This document shows positions 1-5,323 of a DNA stretch of 30,971 nucleotides, piece after piece. The stretch comes from DATFEN01 sp035691285. GTDB taxonomy: Bacteria; Acidobacteriota; Vicinamibacteria; Fen-336. Each line of letters opens with the position of its first letter. Position 1 is the stretch's first letter. Location of the stretch: assembly GCA_035691285.1 (NCBI GenBank), contig DASSJI010000277.1:1-30971 (forward strand). Reading direction: 5' to 3'. The position numbers and the translations under genes are program-made. The notes beneath the pieces are model-generated. The model ran no database searches. It worked only from the letters and a program-made list of their open reading frames with translations, and was not told where the DNA came from.

Positions 1-139
1 CCTTGAACTGAACCTTCGGGTTCGATACCGCCAGCACCTTCGTGATCGCCGCCGTCAACGACGTCTTCCCGTGATCCACGTGCCCGATCGTCCCAACGTT
101 CACGTGCGGCTTCGTCCGGTCGAACTTCTCCTTGGCCAT
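1..139 (-). CDS. tuf: Elongation factor Tu, N-terminal part (runs off the window)
   Basis: EF-Tu is the GTPase that delivers aminoacyl-tRNA to the ribosomal A site. Only the first 46 codons are present. They begin with MAKEKFDRTKPHVNVGTIG and contain the P-loop GHVDHGKT at residues 19-26, which is diagnostic for EF-Tu. The ATG lies at 139-137 with a purine-rich GAGGAAGAGGG stretch just upstream. The gene directly follows four tRNA genes on the same strand, the arrangement of tufB operons, so it is probably cotranscribed with them from the promoter at 620-648. The rest of the gene lies beyond position 1. Confidence 0.97.
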   Translation of the reverse strand, partial: MAKEKFDRTKPHVNVGTIGHVDHGKTSLTAAITKVLAVSNPKVQFK

Positions 140-191
140 GCCCTCTTCCTCTCGCTGCTTCCGCGAACGCCCCTGCCTCCCGCCCCCGATC

Positions 192-267
<76 letters not shown>

Positions 268-299
268 CCGACCCGCCACCCCTCGCCGCGGCCTCGAAA

Positions 300-375
<76 letters not shown>

Positions 376-415
376 CTCGTCCACGACTTCCGGAAGTCCC
401 GAGCGGTCTGCGCGA

Positions 416-502
416 TGGTGGGGAGGGAAGGATTCGAACCTTCGAAGCCCGTGGGGCGACAGATTTACAGTCTGTTGCGTTTGACCGCTTCGCTACCTCC
501 CC
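416..502 (-). tRNA. tRNA-Tyr (anticodon GUA)
   Basis: At 87 bases this is a class II tRNA with a long variable arm, as expected for bacterial tRNA-Tyr. The acceptor stem is GGGGAGG/CCTCCCC, the anticodon stem ACAGA/TCTGT holds loop CTGTAAA with anticodon GTA, and the T-arm is GAAGG TTCGAAT CCTTC. CCA is encoded at 416-418. It corresponds to tyrU in the tufB operon order. Confidence 0.96.
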
Positions 503-533
503 CCCGTGCGATGCCGCCGGCCTTCGGAACGGT

Positions 534-608
534 TGGAGCTGGCGGAGGGAATTGAACCCCCGACCCGCTGATTACAAATCAGCCGCTCTACCGCTGAGCT
601 ACGCCAGC
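534..608 (-). tRNA. tRNA-Thr (anticodon UGU)
   Basis: The acceptor stem is GCTGGCG/CGCCAGC (602-608 with 538-544). The anticodon stem GCTGA/TCAGC holds the loop TTTGTAA with anticodon TGT. CCA is encoded at 534-536. It is the first gene of the cluster and lies about 12 bases downstream of a good -10 element, corresponding to thrU. Confidence 0.96.
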
Positions 609-619
609 GACAAACGGCA

Positions 620-648
620 ACTCTAGCAAAGCGGTCAACTGGATGCAA
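620..648 (-). promoter_or_regulatory. Promoter of the tRNA-tuf operon
   Basis: On the minus strand a -35-like TTGCAT (648-643) is followed by exactly 17 bases and a -10-like TAGAGT (625-620). Initiation about 7 bases downstream would begin only a few bases before the 5' end of tRNA-Thr(UGU) at 608, as in strong stable-RNA promoters. A 6-bp inverted repeat (638-643 and 650-655) overlaps the -35 element. Prediction is by eye from consensus. Confidence 0.6.
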
Positions 649-671
649 GTCCAGTGCCGGCCGATTCGCGG

Positions 672-1973
672 TCAGCGGCGCCGATGGCGGCGCCGGCGAC
701 GCCGGCGGTGTCCCGCCGCGAAGCCGGGAGCGCCCGGCGAACCGCCCGTGGACGCAGTCGGGGCGCCAGGCGGCTCGCTCGCCGCCCCGCCCCCCTGCGC
801 GGAGGGCGCGTTTCCGCCTCCGCCGACCGCATCGGGGCGCCGATGCTTCCGGCGCCGGCGCCGACGGCGCCGTCCCGCCTCGCCAGGCTCGCCCTGCGCC
901 TCCCCTTCCCGCTCCGGCGCCGTGGCCTCCGCGCTCGGCGGGCGCGGAGCGCGCTCCTCGCCGCGACCCCGGCCGCGGCGTCTCCTGCCCCGGCCATCCC
1001 GATCGTGCTCGCGCTCTCGGCGCACGACCAATGTGGGCCCGCCACCTCCGCTCCACGCAGCCTCCTCATGGATGTCGACGAGCGGCGCGGACTCTTCATC
1101 AGCCTCGGCGGGCGCCTCTTGGCCGCGCAGCGCCCTGAGCCGCGCCGCCACCGCGCCGGGATCCGCCTCCTGATCTTCCGGCGCCGGGCCCACGATCGGC
1201 TCGACAACCTGCGGCTTCTTCAACGGAATGGGGCGCACATGGGTCGGCGTCGCGCCTCGCTGGCGCACGACCTCGTAGAGCGCGATGCCCGCGGCCACCG
1301 AAACGTTGAGCGACGCGACGTGGCCGAAGAGCGGCAGCGAAACAAGGTGGTCGCACTTCTCGCGCACGAGCCTGCGGATGCCCCGACCTTCGCCTCCGAG
1401 CACCACGGCGACGGGGCGCTTCAGGTCGACGGCGTCCCAACGCTCGCGCCCCTCGGCGTCGAAGCCCACGACCCAAAGGCCGCGGGACTTCATCCTCTCG
1501 ATGGCCTGCGCCAGGTTGCCCACGCGCGCCACCTTGACGTGCTCGAGGGCGCCCGCAGAGGCCCGGGACGCCGCCTCCGACAGGCCCGCGCTGTGCCGCT
1601 CGGGAACCACCACGCCGTCGGCGCCGGCGCACTCGACGGTGCGCAGGACGGCCCCCAGGTTCCGCGGATCCTCGACGCCGTCGAGCACGACCACGAACGC
1701 CGGCTCGCGCGCCTGGGCGAGCAGCGCGTCGAGATCGAGGACGCCCTTCGCCGAGACGACGGCGATCACCCCCTGGTGGGGCAGGCCCCCCGACATGCGG
1801 TCGAGGGTCTCGCGGGCCTCGAAGCGGAGGGGGACGCCGCGCTGGCTGGCCCGGGCGATGGCCTCCGCGACGCGGCGGTTGCGCACGCCCTTGACCACCA
1901 GCAGCCGGTCGAAGTGGCGCGCGCCGGCGCCGAGCGCCTCGAGGACGGGGTTGATGCCGCAGATCAGCTGCAT
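672..1973 (-). CDS. rlmB: 23S rRNA (guanosine-2'-O)-methyltransferase RlmB with a long basic C-terminal tail
   Basis: This SpoU/TrmH-family methyltransferase modifies the 2'-O of G2251 (E. coli numbering) in the 23S rRNA peptidyl-transferase P-loop. Residues 1-75 form the N-terminal substrate-binding domain. The SPOUT motifs are visible: DGVEDPRNLGAVLRT at 98-112, VLGGEGRGIRRL near 191-202 and SLPLFGHVASLNVSVA near 212-227. These features end near residue 245, where RlmB proteins normally stop. Here about 190 more residues follow: a linker, then low-complexity sequence rich in Arg, Gly, Pro and Ala with two poly-Arg runs (about 368-379 and 423-433). The ATG at 1973 lies one base after the ispF stop, so the gene is the last of an ispD-ispF-rlmB operon. 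The catalytic domain assignment is secure; the tail has no known function. Confidence 0.93.
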   Translation of the reverse strand: MQLICGINPVLEALGAGARHFDRLLVVKGVRNRRVAEAIARASQRGVPLRFEARETLDRMSGGLPHQGVIAVVSAKGVLDLDALLAQAREPAFVVVLDGVEDPRNLGAVLRTVECAGADGVVVPERHSAGLSEAASRASAGALEHVKVARVGNLAQAIERMKSRGLWVVGFDAEGRERWDAVDLKRPVAVVLGGEGRGIRRLVREKCDHLVSLPLFGHVASLNVSVAAGIALYEVVRQRGATPTHVRPIPLKKPQVVEPIVGPAPEDQEADPGAVAARLRALRGQEAPAEADEESAPLVDIHEEAAWSGGGGPTLVVRREREHDRDGRGRRRRGRGRGEERAPRPPSAEATAPEREGEAQGEPGEAGRRRRRRRRKHRRPDAVGGGGNAPSAQGGGAASEPPGAPTASTGGSPGAPGFAAGHRRRRRRRHRRR

Positions 1974-1974
1974 G

Positions 1975-2466
1975 TCAGATGCTCCCCGGACCCTGACGCA
2001 GGAGCGCCACGGCCATGGCCGCGATGCCTTCGCCGCGCCCGACGGCGCCGAGGCCGTCGCTGCTCTTGGCCTTGACGGACACGCGCTCGGGATCGATGCC
2101 GAGGGCCGTTGCCAGGGCGCCGCTCATCGCGGCCAGGTGGGGCTCCAGCGTCGGCGCCGCGGCGATGACCGTCGCGTCGACGTTCTCGATCTCGTAGCCG
2201 CGTTCGCGGACGAGGCGGGCGGTCTCCCGCGCGAAGGCCACGCTCGGCGCATCCTTCCAGCGCCCGTCGCGGCTCGGGAAGTGGCGCCCCATGTCCCCTG
2301 CCCCGGCGGCGCCGAGCAGGGCGTCACAGACGGCGTGAGCGAGGCAGTCGCCGTCGGAATGCCCAAGGAGGCCGCGATCGTGCGGCACCTCAACTCCACC
2401 CAGCATCAGCTTGCGTCCGGGCGCGAGGCGGTGGGCGTCGAAGCCGCTGCCGACGCGGACGCTCAC
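1975..2466 (-). CDS. ispF: 2-C-methyl-D-erythritol 2,4-cyclodiphosphate synthase
   Basis: IspF catalyses the fifth step of the MEP isoprenoid pathway, cyclising CDP-methylerythritol 2-phosphate with loss of CMP. The protein (163 residues) starts RVGSGFDAHRL; Asp10, His12 and His44 (in LLGHSDGD) are the metal ligands of the family. I chose the GTG at 2466 because it overlaps the ispD stop as GTGA, has GGAG about 7 bases upstream, and gives the usual length. A longer frame back to 2502 would overlap ispD by 40 bases with non-conserved residues. It is followed after one base by rlmB. The ispD-ispF pair is a classical MEP-pathway operon. Confidence 0.95.
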   Translation of the reverse strand: MSVRVGSGFDAHRLAPGRKLMLGGVEVPHDRGLLGHSDGDCLAHAVCDALLGAAGAGDMGRHFPSRDGRWKDAPSVAFARETARLVRERGYEIENVDATVIAAAPTLEPHLAAMSGALATALGIDPERVSVKAKSSDGLGAVGRGEGIAAMAVALLRQGPGSI

Positions 2467-3149
2467 GCGCGCGTCTCCGCGCTGGACAGCGCTTCCGCCC
2501 ACGCGAGGTCCTCGGGCGTCGTGAGCTTGCGGTTGCGGTGCGAGCCGGGCAGCGTCGCGACCAGCGCGCCGAGGCGCTCGACGGCCATCGCCTCGTCGGT
2601 GACGTCGACCCGAGCGCGGTCCGCCTCCTCGTAGGCCCGGGCCAGCAGGGCGTACCGGAATCCCTGAGGCGTCTGCGCCGCCGCCAGCGCGTCGCGGTCG
2701 AGGGTGCCCGCGACCCGACCCGCCTCGAGGCGCTTGATCGTGTCGGTGAGGGGGACGATGGGGATCGCCGCGCCGTGGGCCTCGGCCGCGCGGGCGACGG
2801 CGTCGATCAGCTCCGGCTCGACGAACGGGCGGGCCGCATCGTGGACGAGTACGATGCCATCGAAGCCGTCGGGCGCCCGCTTCATCCCCTCGAGGACCGA
2901 GTCCTGGCGGCGTTCACCCCCCGGCACGACGAGGAGCGGCTTCCTCACCGGACCGAGCAGGCAGCGCGCCGCATCGACTTCGTTCGGGGGCACGACCACC
3001 ACGAGGGTGTCCACCGTCTCTGCGGCGTCGAAGGCGCGGGCCGCGCGCAACAGCATGGCCTCGCCGGCAACCGGGAGGAAGGCCTTCGGCCGGGCGCCTC
3101 CCATTCGCTCCCCCTTGCCCGCCGCGACGACGATGGCCAGCGCCTTCAT
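2463..3149 (-). CDS. ispD: 2-C-methyl-D-erythritol 4-phosphate cytidylyltransferase
   Basis: IspD transfers CMP from CTP to methylerythritol 4-phosphate, the third MEP-pathway step. The 228-residue protein opens with the nucleotidyltransferase signature IVVAAGKGERMG (residues 6-17) and has a conserved Lys at 22. Further family motifs are GGERRQDSV, LVHDAARPFV and LDRDALAAAQTPQGF, then DVTDEAM near the C-terminus. Length is normal. The ATG at 3149 has GGGAGG 8 bases upstream, but that ribosome-binding site lies in the 3' arm of a perfect 7-bp hairpin (3156-3173). A candidate promoter is at 3182-3210. ispF overlaps its stop by four bases, so the two proteins are translationally coupled. Confidence 0.96.
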   Translation of the reverse strand: MKALAIVVAAGKGERMGGARPKAFLPVAGEAMLLRAARAFDAAETVDTLVVVVPPNEVDAARCLLGPVRKPLLVVPGGERRQDSVLEGMKRAPDGFDGIVLVHDAARPFVEPELIDAVARAAEAHGAAIPIVPLTDTIKRLEAGRVAGTLDRDALAAAQTPQGFRYALLARAYEEADRARVDVTDEAMAVERLGALVATLPGSHRNRKLTTPEDLAWAEALSSAETRA

Positions 3150-3155
3150 GAAAAT

Positions 3156-3173
3156 CGCCTCCCGGCGGAGGCG
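3156..3173 (-). promoter_or_regulatory. Hairpin covering the ispD ribosome-binding site
   Basis: On the minus strand CGCCTCC (3173-3167), loop GCCG and GGAGGCG (3162-3156) form a perfect 7-bp GC stem, followed by ATTTTC and the ispD ATG. The 3' arm contains the GGGAGG Shine-Dalgarno of ispD. The stem plus short U-tract also looks like a weak intrinsic terminator after rmuC. Either reading would reduce ispD expression; which applies cannot be decided from sequence. Confidence 0.5.
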
Positions 3174-3181
3174 CCCCCGAA

Positions 3182-3210
3182 GGTTAAGGGCGGCCGAGGC
3201 CCGAGGTCAA
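3182..3210 (-). promoter_or_regulatory. Candidate promoter of ispD-ispF-rlmB
   Basis: A -35 element TTGACC (3210-3205) is followed by 17 bases and TTAACC (3187-3182). The -35 is close to consensus, the -10 is poor. It sits across the rmuC stop codon and just before the ispD hairpin, so it could give a short leader containing that hairpin. Confidence 0.35.
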
Positions 3211-4199
3211 TCCACGCCGCTCGTCTGCAGCGCCTCGGCCTCCGCGCCTCTCAGGAGACCCGCCGCGGCGGAGCGCGCTTCCGACAGTCGGCCGCGCAGG
3301 AGATCACGGGCGTTCTGCGCCTGCACGAGCCCGCGGGAGAGCCGACCCTCGACCTCGTCTTCCATGGCGTGCAGCGCTTCCTCGACGATGCTCATCCGCT
3401 CCAGCCGCCGATCCTCGTCAGCGGCGGCGCCAAGACGCAGAGCCAGCCTGTAGAGCCCGAGGACGTACGACAGGGTCAGCGAGTACGGCACGACCAGCAC
3501 GCCCTCGCGCCAGCCCTCGGCGTGCGCCTCCGGCGCGGCGGAGTGCACCGCGTCGGGCACCGCCAGCACGGCCAGGCCGAACGTGCGCTCCGGGTCCAGG
3601 TACTTCGAGACCTCGCGCACGCGGCCGCGCAGCTCGCGCCCGAGCTGCTCGGCCAGGCGCCGCCGCTCCTCGGGACCCTCCTCGCCGCCGAGCCGGGCGA
3701 GGGCCGCGGCGCCTCCCCACTTGCTGTCGATCGGGAGCAGCCGTCCCCCCGGCAGCCGGAGCGCGTACTCGACGACCCGGCTGCCGAACGCGACGTTCCG
3801 CTCCAGCAGGTCGGGCGGAAGCTGCCCGAGCGCTCGCTCCAGGATGTGCTCCCCGGCGGCGCCGCGGGTCGCCGAGCCGGCCAGCACGGCCTCGAGACGC
3901 CGTAGGGCCTCCGCCGCACGCTCGAGCTGCGCCGCGCGACCGGTTTCGATGGCCTTGACCTCGGCGAGAGAGCGCTGTGCGGCGCCGAGCTCCGACCGCA
4001 GGCCGGTCGTGGCCGCGTGGAGCTGGGCCAGCGAGGCGTCGCGCGCACCCAGGACGTCGCGGCGCAGCTCCTCCTGAGCGCGCCCCAGTCGCTGGAGCTC
4101 GGCGCGCAGCGCGCCCAGCGCTCCGCCGAGCGCCAAGAGGCCCAGGAGCAGGCCGACCGCAGCGACGGTGAGGAGGACGCTCTCCATGGCTTGGAGCAT
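3207..4199 (-). CDS. rmuC: RmuC-family DNA recombination protein
   Basis: RmuC proteins are membrane-anchored, coiled-coil proteins with a PD-(D/E)XK-like nuclease core that limit inversions between short inverted repeats. In this 330-residue protein an N-terminal membrane segment (about residues 6-30) precedes a charged coiled-coil (about 31-108). Two RmuC signatures follow: RGAAGEHILERAL (112-124) and LPIDSKW (155-161). The C-terminal region, with VPYSLTL and YRLALR, also fits. It is shorter than E. coli RmuC (about 475 residues). Neither the ATG at 4199 nor the in-frame ATG at 4187 has a clear ribosome-binding site, so the start may be four residues later. The upstream dehydrogenase gene ends 69 bases away on the same strand. 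Confidence 0.85.
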   Translation of the reverse strand: MLQAMESVLLTVAAVGLLLGLLALGGALGALRAELQRLGRAQEELRRDVLGARDASLAQLHAATTGLRSELGAAQRSLAEVKAIETGRAAQLERAAEALRRLEAVLAGSATRGAAGEHILERALGQLPPDLLERNVAFGSRVVEYALRLPGGRLLPIDSKWGGAAALARLGGEEGPEERRRLAEQLGRELRGRVREVSKYLDPERTFGLAVLAVPDAVHSAAPEAHAEGWREGVLVVPYSLTLSYVLGLYRLALRLGAAADEDRRLERMSIVEEALHAMEDEVEGRLSRGLVQAQNARDLLRGRLSEARSAAAGLLRGAEAEALQTSGVD

Positions 4200-4268
4200 C
4201 GCCGACGGGTGTGCCGGGAAGGGTCCGCCGGATGGCGACGGCGAGGGAGACGCTGCCGAACAGCACGC

Positions 4269-5147
4269 TCAGAGGCCGGCGGCCCGTTCGAGCGCCTTCA
4301 CGACCGCGGCGATGTCCTCCTCGCCCCAGCCCTGCCCCCGCGCAGCCTGATGGACCTCGCGGATGGCGGCGAGGCCGGGCATGGGCGCCCTCAGCCTTGC
4401 CGCCTCGGCCAGCATCAGCGTCTGGTCCTTGACGAGCAGGTCGATCGAGAAGTGCGTGGCGAAGTCCCGTTTCGCGATCGCGTCGCCCTTGAACGAGTAG
4501 TACGGCGACGCGAAGCCCGACGCCATCACGACTTCGAGGAGCTTCTCGACCGTGAGACCGGCCTTGCGACCCACCACGAGCCCCTCGCACAGCCCCTCGA
4601 GCATGAACGAGATGAGCGTGTTGCCGATCAGCTTTGTCACCGATCCCTGCCCCGTGTCGCCGCAGTAGATCGCCTTCGTGCCCATCGCCATCAGCACCGG
4701 CAGCAGCTCCTCGTGCGTCTCGGGCCGGCCCCCGGTCATGAACAGCAGCGTCCCGCGCTCGGCGCCCAGCTTCGAGCCCGTCATCGGCGCCTCGAGAGCG
4801 TCGGCGCCCTTCGCTCGGAACGCCGCCGCGACCCGTCGCGACGTGCCGGGCGAGACGGTCGATGCGTCGACGAACCGAAAGCCGGCGCGGGCCCCTGCCA
4901 GCACGCCGTCCTCGGCGAAGACGACGCGCTCCAGGGCGGCGGGATCGGACACGCACGCGACGACGACGTCGGTCTCTTCAGCGAGGGCGCGGGGCGTCGT
5001 GGCGGCCGTGGCCCCGGCGTCGACGAGGGGTCGAACCCTCTCCGGCGTCCGGTTCCAGACGGAGACAGCGTGGCCCTTCGCCACGAGGTTCCGCGCCATG
5101 CGGCTCCCCATGATCCCGAGACCCGCAAACCCGATGCGCTTGGTCAT
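4269..5147 (-). CDS. NAD(P)-dependent beta-hydroxyacid dehydrogenase (GarR / 3-hydroxyisobutyrate dehydrogenase family)
   Basis: The 292-residue protein has the complete architecture of the family. A Rossmann motif GLGIMG (9-14) is followed by ARNL. WNRT (31-34) is the NAD/NADP-discriminating loop; Arg33 suggests NADP(H) preference (inference). The substrate-binding DASTVSPGTSRR starts at 94, the GTLLFMTGG region lies at 132-140, and the catalytic lysine K172 is in GQGSVTKLIGN, with Asn176. The closest functional groups are tartronate semialdehyde, glyoxylate/succinic semialdehyde and 3-hydroxyisobutyrate reductases; the substrate cannot be chosen from sequence. It lies 9 bases downstream of a decayed DUF3052-like gene and has no obvious metabolic partner nearby. 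Confidence 0.85.
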   Translation of the reverse strand: MTKRIGFAGLGIMGSRMARNLVAKGHAVSVWNRTPERVRPLVDAGATAATTPRALAEETDVVVACVSDPAALERVVFAEDGVLAGARAGFRFVDASTVSPGTSRRVAAAFRAKGADALEAPMTGSKLGAERGTLLFMTGGRPETHEELLPVLMAMGTKAIYCGDTGQGSVTKLIGNTLISFMLEGLCEGLVVGRKAGLTVEKLLEVVMASGFASPYYSFKGDAIAKRDFATHFSIDLLVKDQTLMLAEAARLRAPMPGLAAIREVHQAARGQGWGEEDIAAVVKALERAAGL

Positions 5148-5156
5148 GCGTCGAGC

Positions 5157-5310
5157 CTACCTCAGCTTCCGCTCACGCAGCGGAACGACGAGCTTCAGGC
5201 CGCTAGCGTCTCGGAGAAGGCGCCGACCTTCACGTCGACGAGACCCGCGGTCGCCCCGTAGGCCCGCAGGTCGTCCTCGCGGAACTCTATAGATGCGGAA
5301 CTCTATAGAT
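5157..5310 (-). pseudogene. Truncated and frameshifted remnant of a DUF3052-like gene
   Basis: Reading the minus strand from about 5282 gives REDDLRAYGATAGLVDVKV then GAFSET. This resembles the C-terminal part of DUF3052-family proteins, where a similar segment precedes H(S/T)xLK(L/F)V. After ET (GAG ACG, 5212-5207) the frame runs into LAA and a TGA at 5197-5195. The shifted frame continues SGLKLVVPLRERKLR to a TAG at 5159-5157. A missing base in what should be a His codon at about 5204-5206 restores the whole family-like ending. Everything upstream of the motif is gone: the homology stops at a 16-bp tandem repeat just after the end of the helicase gene, and no start codon is present. I read it as a pseudogene; the family name comes from memory of the consensus. 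Confidence 0.6.
5279..5310. repeat. Perfect 16-bp tandem duplication
   Basis: The unit gcggaactctatagat occurs twice back to back (5279-5294 and 5295-5310) with no mismatch. It is AT-rich compared with its surroundings and contains the palindrome CTATAG. It lies at the broken 5' end of the DUF3052-like remnant and 13 bases past the stop of the helicase-nuclease gene. It probably marks the deletion or rearrangement junction. Confidence 0.9.
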
Positions 5311-5323
5311 AAGGATCAGGTCG

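Noticed and set aside
640..1000. Short GC-rich repeats (cggcgccg-type) as a CRISPR or repeat array
   Set aside because: They encode the Arg/Gly-rich RlmB tail, are irregular in length and have no spacers. No CRISPR array, insertion sequence or prophage gene is visible in the window.
2467..2502. Longer N-terminus for IspF starting at 2502
   Set aside because: It would overlap ispD by 40 bases and add residues not found in the family; the GTG at 2466 has a ribosome-binding site and a GTGA overlap.
3418..4956. A long minus-strand frame across rmuC and the dehydrogenase
   Set aside because: It is out of phase with both recognised genes and consists of Arg/Gly/Ala-rich sequence typical of GC shadows.
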